A stretch of 64,000 nt of DNA, taken from assembly GCA_032164245.1 (NCBI GenBank), contig JAVMKO010000002.1, positions 178,938,920 through 179,002,919 of the forward strand, in the 5' to 3' direction. Source of the DNA: Sternotherus odoratus (lineage: Eukaryota > Chordata > Testudines > Kinosternidae). The notes beneath the pieces were generated by a model, which was given only the letters and a program-made list of their open reading frames with translations, was not told the origin of the DNA and ran no database searches. A program made the position numbers and the translations under genes. Every line of letters starts with the position of its first letter. Position 1 is the first letter of the stretch. This document shows positions 34,108-45,371 of the stretch, piece after piece.

Positions 34108-35180
34108 CAATCCTATTCAACCAATCCTATTCAACTTATTCATAAATGATCTGGAGAAAGGGGTAACAGTAAAGTGACAAAGTCTGTAAATGATACTAAA
34201 CTGCTCAAGCTAGTTAAGATCAAAGCAGAATTTCAAAAAGATCTCATAAAACTAAGTGACTGGGCAACAAAATGGCAAATGAAATTTAATGTGAGTAAGG
34301 TAATGTACATTGGGAAAAATAACCCCAACTATACATACAATATGATGGGGGCTAATTTAGCTACAACTAATCAGGAAAGAGATCTTGGAGCCAACGTGGA
34401 TAGTTTTCTGAAGACATCCACGCAGTGTGCAGCGACAGTCAAAAAAGCAAACAGAATGTTAGGAATCATTAATAAAGGGATAGAGAATAAGACATAGGAT
34501 ATCTTATTGCCCTTATATTAATCCATGGTGCCTCCACATCTTGAATCTTGTGTACAGATATGGTCTCCTTATCTCAAAAAAGATGTACTGGCATTAGTAA
34601 AGGTTCAGAGAAGGGCAACTAAAATGATTAGGGGTTTGAAACGGGTCCCATATGAGGAGATATTAAAGTTACTAGGACTTTTCATCTTGGAAAAGAGGAG
34701 ACTAAGGGGGGATATGATAGAGGCATAGAAAATCATGAGTGATGTGGCAAAAATGAATAAGAAAAAGTTATTTAATTGTTCTCATAATACAAGAACTAGA
34801 GACCACCAAATTAAATTAATGGACAGCAGGTTTAAAACAAATACAATGCAGTTTTTCACACAGTGCACAACCTGTGGAACTCCTGGCCTGAGGAGGTTGT
34901 GAAATCTAAGGCTATAACAGGGTTTAAAAGAGAACTGGATGAATTCATGGAGGATATGTCCATTAATGGCTATTAGCCAGGATGGGTAAGGAATGGTGTC
35001 CCTAGCCTCCGTTTGTCAGAGGGAGGTGATGGATGGCAGGAGAGAGATCACTTGATCATTACCTGTTAGAGTGACTCACTCTGGGGCACCTGGCATTGGC
35101 CACTGTCGTTAGACAGGATACTCGATTGGAGGGACCTTTGGTCTGACCCAGTACGGCCATTCATATGTTCTTAAATGATT
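34108..35180 (+). mobile_element. CR1-clade LINE, C-terminal ORF2 and 3' UTR
   Basis: It begins with an LFNLFINDLEKG-type RT block in degraded form (34130-34160). It continues in frame at 34174-34497 with DWATKWQMKFNVSKVMYIG, a standard CR1-type RT segment, and at 34525-34728 with [17 protein letters not shown], then [15 protein letters not shown]. The 3' UTR ends tggtctgacccagtacggcc, then attcatatgttctta, the terminus of a turtle CR1 subfamily. Stops at 34495 and elsewhere make it inactive. Confidence 0.9.
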
Positions 35181-35184
35181 CTTA

Positions 35185-36350
35185 TGTCTTTTTCTTCATT
35201 AATAAATCTTTAGTTAGTATTATAAGGTTGGGTACAAGCATTTTCTTTGGTTTGAAATCTAAGGTACAATTGACCTGAGGTAAGTGGCTGGGCATTTGGG
35301 ACTGGCAGTAACCTGAATATTATTCTGATTTGTGATGTAAGGGACCATCTGTTATAAATGGAAGTTTGCCTGGGTGGCAATATAGACCAGACTTCCTTGA
35401 CACAATAGACCTTAAACATTTATGCAAGGAGAGGGGAATATCCTTTAAAGGGAAAACCACAGATCAAGAACAGAGAGCTTTGCTCAGAAGTGTTGACATG
35501 GTGTCTGAGCACCCTACTGCCCAGCTGACACAGAGACCACTGCAAGGAACTGGTCCAATTAGAGCACCTGGCAGTCCAGGAAGAATGTGAGCATGAATGA
35601 GAGTGGGAATGTGAGACTGATGGCAGAACTTCAGATCAGGGAGACCAAAGAAATTGAGGAGGCAGCGGAAAGAGCCACCAAAGATGCATGGAAAGATTAG
35701 ACCCTGAGGAGAGGGCACACCAGAATGAGAAGCTCATGCATTGAAGCAAAAAGTACTGGAGTACCCAAAGAAATGTCTCCAGCTAGTGAGTACCCTCATC
35801 GCCCCATCCCCCAACCCACAACACAGGGGAGTGGGAGAAGTGCTGCTCAATATATAAAGACACTGTATAGAAGAATTCCTGTCCACCTTCAAGAGTGTGT
35901 GTGGGATCCACAAGATCCTAGAGGATAAATGTATGTCTGTCCTCCTGATCAGATTAACTGGGAAAGCGAGACAAGTTCTTAAGGATATGGAGCAGGGTAA
36001 TGCTCTGGTGTATAAGACATGTAAAGAAAATATATTGGAAAGGTTTAGGATTATCCATGTGTGCTATCAGCTAACTTATAGAAATCTTAAAATGTTTGAC
36101 AGTTTCACACATGTTGAGTATGTGCATAAATTTTTATGAGAAAATGGATAATGGAGTCTGAAGGTGATTATGAAAATTCTTTGATCTGATGACCCAGGAG
36201 CAATTGTTATGGGTAGTTACAGATGAGGTGAAGGCACAAAATCTTCCACCATTTTGGGAGCTGCAGAAATTACTGATGAATATGTATGTTGAATCGAGGG
36301 CTCATGGAGGGTGCAAATCCCAGAGCAATCCCCGTTACTCAGATTAAGAG
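35185..36350 (+). pseudogene. Decayed Gypsy (Gmr1-like) element: LTR end and SCAN-like gag
   Basis: 35185-35365 resembles the poly(A)-proximal part of an LTR. Past it, broken frames give a SAP-like piece (LKHLCKERGISFKGKT, about 35415-35465). Then comes LLIRLTGKARQVLKDME (35945-35995) and ILERFRIIHVCYQLTYRNLK (36025-36085). After a frame break, MTQEQLLWVVTDEV and ELQKLLMNMYVESRAHGG follow (36190-36310). This order matches the gag protein of Gmr1-like Gypsy elements, from which vertebrate SCAN domains derive. Multiple frameshifts and stops are present. No protease, RT or integrase follows. Confidence 0.65.
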
Positions 36351-36589
36351 AGAGGAGGGGGCTGGAAATAAACCTAACTCCAACTTTGATTAAAATCCCT
36401 TGGGTGCTGAGGTTTTAAAAAACCCTTCTCTAAGGGAAGGCAGGTAGTCTTGCATCACTAAGCAGTGCCCAGCCAACAGCTCATTACAATTAAACACTGG
36501 CATATCAAGATCCACTGGTTGCATGTTGAAGCTAGACAAATTCACATAGAAAATATGGCGCAAATATAAACTGTGAAGGTAACTAATCA

Positions 36590-36850
36590 TTGAGACATAT
36601 TACTTAGGAATATGGTAAATTCTTTAGTACTTCAAATCTTTAAATCAAGATTGGATACCTTTCTAAAATATATGCTGTAGTTTAGCTAGAAGTTATAGGC
36701 CTGATGCAGGAATCAAATGGTGACATTTTATGGCCTGTATTATGCAGGAGATCAGATGATTATAATGGTCCCTTATGGCCTTAAAGTCTATTGATGCAAT
36801 CTTCGTTTCAATAAAGTCAATGGGAGCTTTGCCGATTATTTTAATTGAGT
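36590..36850 (+). mobile_element. Old LINE 3' remnant
   Basis: The stretch tcaagattggatacctttct, then gcaggagatcagatgattat and aatggtcccttatggcctta matches the 3' UTR style of CR1-like elements. The last part, aaagtcaatgggagctttgc, is a common amniote repeat fragment seen in several other places. Confidence 0.6.
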
Positions 36851-37063
36851 CAAGTTTTCCTCCTCTGAAGCTATGAGAGAGGAAAATAAATGAGGTGGTT
36901 GGGAGTCATGCACATTTATAGCCTTCCATCGTTGTATGGCTCATGACTTCACTTTACTGCTAGTAAAATATTCCAGGCTTATGGCCAGATGCATGTGTAT
37001 CCCAAAGGGGGAGTGGTCCTCTGGAAGCAATACAGCTGAAGAATATCAGTTACTTGTTAAGTA

Positions 37064-37516
37064 CCGTATTTTTCGCCCTATAAGACGCACTTTTTCTTCG
37101 GGGGGGGGGAAGTTGGTGCGTCTTATAGGGCGAATATACCTATTCGCCCGCGGTCACAAAACAACAACAACAAAAAAAACCGCGCGTGCGCCCCGGTTCC
37201 CCCCTTCCCGCCGCGGGCGGGCTGCCGGGGGCGCTCCCGGTTCCCCCCTCCCCGCCGCGGGCGGGCTGCCGGGGGCGTCCCGGTTCCCCCCTCCCCGCCA
37301 CGGGCGGGCTGCCGGGGGCGCTCCTGGTTCCCCCCTCCCCGCCGCGGGCGGGGGGGGGGGAACCGGGACGCGGGGGGGGGGAGCGGCGCACTTTTTGTGT
37401 GTGGTGGGGTTTTTTTTGGGGGGGGGGTGTTGTTTTTTTTTTTTTCCCCGGCTTTTTGACTTAAAAACTCGGGGGCGTCTTATACGCCGGAGCGTCCTAT
37501 AGGGCGAAAAATACGG
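37064..37516. mobile_element. TA-flanked palindromic DNA transposon (mariner/Tc1-like)
   Basis: Ends CCGTATTTTTCGCCCTATAA and, on the complement, CCGTATTTTTCGCCCTATAG are near-perfect inverted repeats. TA flanks both sides (37062-37063 and 37517-37518). Further inside, gcgtcttatagggcgaa (about 37118-37134) is another inverted copy of the end, so the left terminus is itself a hairpin. No transposase. The superfamily assignment rests only on the TA. Confidence 0.82.
37190..37355. repeat. GC minisatellite inside the palindromic transposon
   Basis: Four units of about 40-60 bp share gcgggctgccgggggcg and ccggttcccccctccccg. Poly-G, poly-T and poly-A tracts surround it. The long frames across it are artefacts of the repeats. 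Confidence 0.9.
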
Positions 37517-37519
37517 TAA

Positions 37520-40438
37520 CACTTTCTTCACATACATAAGATGAGGAGATCCATTTTTATCTGCAACCGTGCACCCTTGGGAGGAGAAGATTTTATGAAA
37601 ATTAAATTGTGGGAAAAGTGCATTATGCAAGTCTTCCATTTCTCACAAAGCTAAAACATACAGCAGTTTGATATTTAAAGCAGCAGACCAGTTTGATTTG
37701 AAACCCATTATGGGCTTCTGCATTGCATGGTTTTTGCATTTGCAATGAATGATTGAAGCAGGTTTTAAACTAAAAAACCTTTAATGAAAACAACATATTC
37801 CTCTTCAAATGTTTTCTTTTAGTCAAATTATCTCTTCTGAATTCTTTCCTCTCTTTTTAGTTCTTTTCCCCCTCTCTGTTTGTACTTTCTTTGGAAGTAA
37901 TTGGAGTTTAGGCATGTGTTATATAGAGTTTCATTTAAGATACTGCAAGAATGCTGGCTTTAAATGTATTTGGTGAATCAAATGGCATTTTAAAAGGAGG
38001 GGCTGAAGGCAAGAATAATTTTTAAATTCAGAGAAAAAGAATCAATTGAAAATGTTTCAGAAAAAAACATATACATATATTCAATTAGCAACAACATGGA
38101 AGAATTGTGAGCAGGTCTGCCTCACCCTTGGCTCGCTGCTCACACTGTGTGGCTCCTTTCATTTGTGTACCATATCTCTTTAACTATATTTGAAGTTAAA
38201 CAGCATGTGTTTTTTTCTTTTTTTCTCTTGATATTGCCTCTTTTCTGTCAAACAGAATGACAGCTTCTACAATTTCCCTTATTTCACAGAATATGAATAT
38301 TCCAATGACTGTTTTGATTGCTATGCTCATTGAGATTTAACATATCTGTTTATTAATAGCCCTGTTCTGTTAATTTTCAGTCTGCTACTATGAAGTACTG
38401 ATCCTCCTATATACAGTATATATATAAATTTAGCTTTTTTTTTTGTTGATTTTCTAACCTAAAATCACAAGGAAGATATCACAGTAATTAGAAGTGGTTT
38501 GGGAAGAACATAATCTCCAGGTTTGTCTACCTAAATACCACACTGGCAACTTGCTGGGAGACCTGGGCTGCACTTAATTTGCATAAAATTAATTAGAATG
38601 CAGCCACTCTCATACTTAATATGAAATTGCTGCTGGGGAGATTCTGTGTTCCAGCGTGTATAATGCAGCCTGGCTGTCCAAATCAAGCTGGGGCATTGCA
38701 TCCTGGGACATGTAGGGCCTGCTTCTCCATTGCTTTCTACCTGTGCAAAGCAAGTGTAAATCTCACTTGGTAACATTTTATGACCACTTTCCACAGGTGT
38801 AAAAGATGACTACATAGGGCAAAAGGCAAGAGAGAGTCAGCACACTGGTCCCTGAAGCTTCCACATCTGGATATATGAAATATTGTGGGCCTTGTTGCAG
38901 AACTCTGTAGGTCACACTTTGTCTATTCTTGTTCTATGCATATGGGCATTCAGAGATATTTGTGCTAGTATTACTGAATTACTCCAAATGTGATAAGAAA
39001 GCCCCTGCTATAGAGAACATACAATCTAAAGTGACAGAACTGCACTTTTAAGCAGGAGACACACTTTTAAGTGGGTGATGAGGGCCGGGGGGCAGAGGGG
39101 AGAATTTGGCCGGCTAGCCGAATGAAAGGAATGGTGCTTTATGGCTGAGGCACAGGAGGGAGACGAAAACCACTGCAAAAGAGTCAGCATAGTCTTACAT
39201 ATGGTTAGCCTTAGCTCCTGTGTTAATTAGGCAGTACATTGCTGCTTCACGTAGCACTAACTTTTAAAGCAGTTTTTGTGTTAATTTGTTGTTTATATGA
39301 GGTAGCAAAATAGTCTGTGAAATTGACTCCTCCCACCTCACATCTGACTGCCCCCTGTGTGATGTTATTGCTGTGTATTCATATACCTCTTAAGAGCACA
39401 ATACAGTGCTAGTAGCATGCCACCTAAGCAGTAATTTCCCACATAAGGGGTTTACTAGCACTTTTTTGCACGTAAGTTGTATAACTTGCGACCAGCTGCT
39501 TCTGTGCGCCGCATGTAACTGATGGGAACATATGGCTTTAATTAAGTAGCCTGTTCTAGCTGCTTTTTAGGCATCTATCCACATGGCATACAGTATTTGT
39601 TGAATCCAAATCAAGTTTCACAGCTGTCTCTTGAGATAAACTGATTGACTGACATGAGTTGCTTTTAAACACTCTGTCAGGTTAGTTCCCATAACCCCAG
39701 GAGATTCAAACAATGGGAAAGAATGGCTCAGCCACATGCATTAAAGCTCATATGTCTGAGCCACAATTTTTTTTAACATTTCAGGCTAACCTTACATGTA
39801 GTTAGGCTGGAGGAAACTGTTATGTAACTGCTAACACTGGCAGGCAGCACCAGAGAGCCAAAAAGGATAGAGAAATCTCTACTTTTTTTTTGTTTCAAGT
39901 ACCATCATATACTATTGACAATAGTTCACCATACCGAGTTGACCTCAGTCTGAACTCTGTTTTAACATTAAAGACATTTACATAGCTAATGGTGGAATGA
40001 GGTACAAATACAGCCATTGAAGAAGTGGGCTCCCACCTAGAAATTTAATTTCAGTATGGACCTGGCTCACGCTGATTGATAGAGAAACGGCTTTAATAGA
40101 GATGACCAGCTAATACACTTGTTCATTTGTTGAAAAAGTGTATTGAGATAGCGGAGACAGCTAATCATAATGGATCCCAAATAATATGCTGACCACAGCT
40201 TTTTACTAAAGGTTTCAAATGAGAAGTTCTACATCGTATTGACATGGGAGAGACATGTCTTGTATCTGACTTAAATCTCCAGCTTTGTGTTTCAAAAGGT
40301 TGTATTTTCATTAACAGTATAGAGAGAGTGAACCATAGCTATTCAGGAGGTCATGAAATAGATACTGGGTAAATTAAACATTTGGAAAGTTTGATTGTGT
40401 CTCATGAATCCTGATTTACTGATTTTTTTCATAATAGG
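37520..40438. other. Intronic stretch with no identified feature
   Basis: AT-rich up to 38500, then mixed composition. Open frames are short and featureless. I found no exon, RNA gene or named repeat. Confidence 0.5.
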
Positions 40439-40958
40439 TGTGACAGATCGTTCCCCCTCAGGAACACAGGCAGGGAACCTTTCTTTGCTCCAAACAGTGC
40501 TCTTTAATTCACGGTGCAGGACCCCACCACCAATATATCCAGCTTTATACAGATCTTCAGCATACAGCATACAACTCTTTATAGTTCAGCTCTACAGCTT
40601 ACAGCTCTACAGACTCTATATAGTCCAGCTTACAACTCTTTTAGTTCAGCTCTTAACATACAGCTCTGAATAGCTCTAACATACAGCTCTGAATAGCTCA
40701 AACACACAGCTCTGAATAGCTCAAACACACAGCTCTGAATAGCTCAAACACACAGCTCTGAATAGCTCATGCCACCACCACACTGGGCTTCCTTCCTGGC
40801 AGCCTTATATCCCCCAGAGGAGGCTGCCAGGTGCAACTCATGCAGGCTGATTGCCCTGCAAGCCAGGTGGCTAATTAGCCTTCCTGCGAGGGAGGTTTGC
40901 AGAGGGCTTTTCCCCCTCTTAAAGGGGTGGCAGGCTGGGTCAGGCCCACCCTTTCACA
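40439..40958 (-). repeat. 3' LTR of the non-autonomous element
   Basis: 520 bp, with a tandem array of 22-bp units (acagctctgaatagctcaaac) at about 40655-40770. It has fewer units than the other LTR. Confidence 0.88.
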
Positions 40959-41214
40959 TACCTCCCCCCTTAGCCTAGCCCCATTGGGCTGGCTCAGACC
41001 CTTCAAACCTTCAATTAGGTCTAGAAAGGCCTGCCCCTGGAGTTAGCCACTCAGGGCGGATCAATGCTCTGCGGATGAGCATGATGGGGAGGCTGAGTCC
41101 ACTGCCCCCGGTTGGGACTTCCTCCCCACCCGTACCCGCAGAGTGGGTGCCCCCTTCCGCGGCTTCCACTCCCAACCTCGGTCCACCCACACCACTCCGT
41201 GTAACCACACTCCA

Positions 41215-41665
41215 TGTCTGGGCAGTCCCGGACTAGTCATGGTCGGTCCTCTCCCCGAGGTACCTCTGTCTCCACGTACTTCTCGGTCGGTTGCACCGCA
41301 GACTCCACCGTCTCTGGCTGGTGCCTCCTTACTCCAGTACGGACAGTCTCGGGGAGGCTGAGCAAAACTGCTCCAATATCAGGAAGTCCATAATTTCCCA
41401 AAGTCCTGGGCCTCTGCCCACAAGGTACGGAGCAAGACGGAGGGCCCAGGTGGTCCGCTCCCACCCGGCTGTGGTGGCTACCCTCTCAAAAGTCCCGCAG
41501 TACCTTTTGTTGCTCCAACTGAGCCTGCTGCATCTGGTGGTTTCTGCAAGGTGTGCATGGCCTGCTGGGTCTGCTCCTGTTGTACCACGAGCCACTGCAG
41601 GGTTCCCTCTATCTCTGGGCCACCAGTTGGGTTGCTGGTGTAGCGATCCCATCTCTGACACCAGG
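41215..41665 (-). pseudogene. SCAN-like gag remnant in the LTR element
   Basis: Reading from high to low coordinates, frames give a Gln-rich start (TLQWLVVQQEQTQQAMHTLQ). After frame changes come FERVATTAGWERTTWALRLA-PYLVG (about 41510-41420) and VRTGVRRHQPETVESAVQ-TEKYVETEVPRG (about 41340-41240). This is the order of a Gmr1-like gag with a SCAN-like domain, with its middle deleted. The protein cannot be made from this copy. Confidence 0.7.
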
Positions 41666-42214
41666 TGTGACAGACCGCCTTCTCACCCCCCACAGGAACA
41701 CAGGCAGGAAACCTTGCTTTGCTCCAAACAGTGCTCTTTAATTCACAGTGCAGGACCCCACCACCAATATATACAGCTTTATACAGATCTTCAGCATATA
41801 GCATACAACTCTGTATAGTTCAGCTCTACAGCTTACAGCTCTACAGACTCTATATAGTCCAGCTTACAACTCTTTTAGTTCAGCTCTTAACATACAGCTC
41901 TGAATAGCTTTAACATACAGCTCTGAATAGCTTTAACATACAGCTCTGAATAGCACTAACATACAGCTCTAATAGCTCTAACATACAGCTCTGAATAGCT
42001 CTAACATACAGCTCTGAATAGCTCATGCCACCACCACACTGGGCTTCCTTCCTGGCAGCCTTATATCCCCCAGAGGAGGCTGCCAGGTGCAACTCATGCA
42101 GGCTGATTGCCCTGCAAGCCAGGTGGCTAATTAGCCTTCCTGCAAGGGAGGTTTGCAGAGGGCTTTTCCCCCTCTTAAAGGGGCGGCAGGCTGGGTCAGG
42201 CCCACCCTGCCACA
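41666..42214 (-). repeat. 5' LTR of the non-autonomous element
   Basis: 549 bp, nearly identical to the other LTR apart from the number of 22-bp units (about 41885-42020). On the plus strand tgtgacaga marks its start and ccaca its end. Confidence 0.88.
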
Positions 42215-42613
42215 CAGGATGAAATCTAAGTTTTACAAACATGTACTCAAAGTCACCTGTCTCCAAAGAGAAATATACTATAAATCATTTTCAGAGTAAA
42301 ATGGTGGCATTGCTTACTATGGCTCTTTTTTTAAACAGATTACTTTATTGATCAAAAATTATTCACAATGATGATGTTTTTTGCCTACTCCCCACCCCTT
42401 TTTATGGGTGGGTACAATTATATTATCATAGGGAGAATGCCCTGGACCACTTGGTGGTAGTGGAACTGCATTGTTCCATTCCCAGGGTCAAGAGGGCATA
42501 ATTGCTACACAGGAGGACATGATAGTCCCATGGACGTTGTGGAAGAATTGGGATAGGGTTTGCAGGCAAGTCAATGCATGGCTAGTGGCCAAAGCCCTTT
42601 TTCAGGATACATC

Positions 42614-42712
42614 TATGGTGCAGTCCCAGAGAACTATGGTGCAGTCCCAGAGAACTATGGTTCTCTGGAACTATGGTGCAGTCCCAGAGAACTATGATGC
42701 AGTCCCAGAGTG
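42614..42712 (+). repeat. 21-bp minisatellite
   Basis: About four units of gcagtcccagagaactatgg, one followed by an inverted piece (ttctctgg) that can pair with it. Confidence 0.85.
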
Positions 42713-42714
42713 TT

Positions 42715-43370
42715 ATTGCACTCATGTGGACTTCCTGACCTAGCTTTAATCTAGTTAGCTCAGGTACCACAGCAGTGAAGCTGCAGCAGCACGTGCTTTG
42801 GCATTGGCTAGCCCTGCTATTAATTACCAGTGTTCCTGGCGGGATTGCACAGGCTATTCTGATGTGTGCTGCCACAGTTTCACTGCTCTGGTACTTGAGC
42901 TGGCTAGATAGCTTTAATGTTGTGTGTGTCTATTCCAGCTGTAATCACACCTGTGATGTCAGTATACCCATATAGTTGGTTGGTATTGGGGGTGGTGCGC
43001 TCTGCTTTGAATGGTAGGGTTGGGGAAATAATTTCCTTCTTTCCAATTCAGCATGTCATTTTCCAAGTAAAGCTTCTCCACTAAAAACATTCAGTTCTAC
43101 CTAAATGTGCCAAACTATTGATGTTAGTGGGAAACCCTCGTAGATAGGGAAAACATACTAATGGACAAATGATCTGCCATGCAGACTGAGCAGGGGAACT
43201 TTAATAAAAGTCAAGGGCAATCTCCTAGTTTAATAGTTGGCAACTTCTTTGACTGATAATGGAAGAAAATTGTTCAGCTGTGTAATTCTTTGTCAGACTC
43301 AACTACTAAACTTGTTTAATTGTAGAAGTATTGAAATAATTACACAACTGATCACCGAGTTACTGACAGG
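42715..43370. other. Intronic stretch with no identified feature
   Basis: No exon or repeat that I can name between the minisatellite and the Penelope copy. Confidence 0.5.
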
Positions 43371-43371
43371 T

Positions 43372-44776
43372 TCAAAAATAGCAGCCGTGTTAGTCTGTAT
43401 CCGTAAAGAAAGCCAGGAATACTTGTAGCACCTTAGAGACTAACTAGTTTATTTCAGCATAAACTTTCGTGGGTTATAACTCACTTCATCGGATGCACAG
43501 AATGGAACAGAAGCAAGATGCATTTATACACACAGAAAGAAAGAAAAAGAAGAAGAAAAAATTGTACATTAGCATACCAATTCTAAGAGGGCTGTTAAAT
43601 GTAGATGGTCCATTATCATCTTTTGAAATGGATTTCTCTTGTCAGTGAAATTAACTCAGGAAATGTAATCTATTACTGTAATGAGAGAACCAATCTGAAG
43701 TTCTATTTAGCCCCTGGTTTATTGTGTCCAATTTGAAAATTAATTCCAGTTTCTCAGTTTCTCGTTGGAATCTGTTTTGGAAGTTTTTCTGTTTCAAAAC
43801 TGAAACCATCAAATCTTTAATGGAATGGCCAGGAAGATTGATGTGTTCTCCTACTGGTTTTTTAATGTTATGATTCCTGATGTCAGATTTGTGTCCATTT
43901 ATTCTTTTGCATAGAGACTGGCCGGTTTGACCAATGTACATAGCAGAGGGGCATTGCTGGCACATGATGGCATATATCCCATTGGTCGACGTGCAGGTGA
44001 ATGAGCCTCTGATGGCATGGCTGATGTAGTTAGGTCCTATGATGGTGTCAGTTGAATGGATATGAGAACAGAGTTGGCATCAGGCTTTGTTACAAGGATA
44101 GGTACCTGGGTTAGTGTTTTTGTTGTGTGGTGTGCATTTGCTGGTGAGTATTTATTTCAGGTTGGGGGGCTGTCTGTAAGCGAGGACTGGTCTGTCTCCC
44201 AATATCTGTGAGAGTGTGGGATCATCTTTCAGGATAGGTTGTAGGTCTTTGATGATGCATTGGAGAGGCTTAAGTTGGGGGATGAAGGTGATGGCTAATG
44301 GTGTTCTGTTGTTGTCTTTGTTGGGTCTGTCCTATAGTAGCTGGCTTCTGGGTACTCTTCTTGCTCTGTCAATCTGTTTTCTTCACTTCCCCAGGTGGGT
44401 ACTGTAGTTTTAAAAATGCTTGATAGAGATCTTGAAGATGTTTGTCTATGTCTGAGGGACTGGAGCAAATATGATTGTATCTTAGAGCTTGGCTGTAGAC
44501 AGTGGATCGAGTGGTGTGTTCTGGATGGAAGCTGGAGGCATGTAGGTAAGTATAGCGGTCAGTAGGTTTCCGGTATAGGGTGGTGTGTATGTGCCCATCA
44601 TTTATTAGCACAGTTGTGTCTAGGAAATGGACCGCTTGTGTGGATTGGTCCAGGCTGAGGGTGATGGTGGGATGGAAATTGTTGAAATCATGGTGGAACT
44701 CCTCAAGGGCTTCTTTTCTATGGGCCCAGATGATGAAGATGTCATCAATATACCGCAAGTAGAGTAGGGGCTTACT
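43372..44776 (-). mobile_element. Penelope-like retroelement, RT and GIY-YIG remnants
   Basis: The 3' end is at low coordinates (agcagccgtgttagtctgta), with a different subfamily sequence from the copies at 25.6 and 55.3 kb. Going up in coordinates there are the GIY-YIG endonuclease region (43651-43965 and beyond) and the end of the reverse transcriptase (44369-44776). The element is 5'-truncated inside the RT, right before the YIDD box. Penelope-like elements copy RNA to DNA at a nick made by their endonuclease. Confidence 0.9.
43651..43965 (-). pseudogene. Penelope GIY-YIG endonuclease domain (broken)
   Basis: The frame contains CQQCPSAMYIGQTGQSLCKR, the YIG half of the GIY-YIG motif with the following Arg. 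It continues with a KKPVGEHINLPGHS segment that carries the conserved Glu, and RETEKLELIFKL. The upstream zinc-finger part (CQLC-type Cys pairs) lies at about 44060-44100 in another frame. In-frame breaks separate it from the RT. Confidence 0.85.
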
Positions 44777-44791
44777 TACTGAGTAAGTCAA
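44369..44791 (-). pseudogene. Penelope reverse transcriptase, C-terminal part
   Basis: A 140-codon frame. LRYIDDIFIIW carries the YxDD catalytic box of RT motif C, followed by HHDFNNFHPTITLSLD, then a VHFLDTTV motif (D/E region) and LYRKPTDRYTYLHASSFHP. These are typical of Penelope RT. Motifs A and B are absent because the copy is truncated at about 44776, so it cannot be active. Confidence 0.9.
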
Positions 44792-45076
44792 ATAACTGGA
44801 TTTTGTCTCCCAAAAGTATTCTGTACATAGTCAGGGAAAATACTGTAGCAAACTCTGTTTTAAAAGGTTTTATTATTGACAGATGAGCTTCAGAAGGAGT
44901 GGAGATTCAGAGTGACTCTCTGTTGCACCTCCAAGAGACACAGCAGAGAACTCTGAGTCCAGGAGGAGGCGGGATTAAGATGGATTTAAGCCATCTTTGT
45001 TCCTTCCTAATTCTTGGCTTCTCTGGGGACCCAAGAGACCCTGGATATTAAGTAGATAGCTCTGGAGGTTGCCTGT

Positions 45077-45371
45077 GGGCTTGTCTACTCTAACACTGTA
45101 AATCAACCTAAGTTACGCTACTTCAGTTACATAAATTACATAACTGAAGTCAATGTAACTTAGGTGGACATATAGCGGTGTCTACATTGCACTATGTTGA
45201 CGGGAGGCACTCACCCACCAACTTACCTTCCATCTCTTGGGGAGGTTGAGTGCAGATGTCAATGGGAGAGTGCTCTCCCATCGACTTGGCTTGCTTTCCC
45301 TAGACCCGTTAAATCAACACCACTACATCGATCGCAGCACTGCCGATTTAGCTGGACGTGTAGACAAGCCC
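45077..45371. mobile_element. MITE with 12-bp perfect inverted repeats (Harbinger-type)
   Basis: GGGCTTGTCTAC at 45077-45088 and GTAGACAAGCCC at 45360-45371. It is a 295-bp element with internal taaatcaac and catcgatc palindromic pieces. No coding capacity. The end sequence resembles that of the large Harbinger element at 22051, so it may be mobilised by a related transposase. Confidence 0.85.

Larger units (their letters stand above)
40439..42214 (-). mobile_element. Young non-autonomous Gypsy-type LTR retrotransposon
   Basis: Two near-identical LTRs (40439-40958 and 41666-42214) bound a 707-bp internal part. On the minus strand the order is 5' LTR, primer-binding-like TGGTGTCAGAGATGGGA right after it, a gag remnant, a purine tract (AAGGGGGGAGG, about 40962-40972), and the 3' LTR. 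LTRs start TGTG and end CACA. Flanks are atagg (40434-40438) and cagga/acagg on the right, so the target duplication is imperfect. No pol is present. Confidence 0.9.

Noticed and set aside
33582..34145. Long Arg/Glu/Gly-rich and Ser/Pro-rich open frames on both strands
   Set aside because: They come from a purine minisatellite, which by its nature lacks stops in several frames. There is no real protein pattern.
36936..37639. Frames of 160-190 residues on both strands rich in Pro, Gly, Ala and Arg
   Set aside because: They cross a GC minisatellite and homopolymers inside a small DNA transposon; the frames are repeat products.
40655..40770. CRISPR-like or regulatory repeat of 22-bp units
   Set aside because: It is a tandem repeat inside an LTR and is present in both LTRs with different unit counts.
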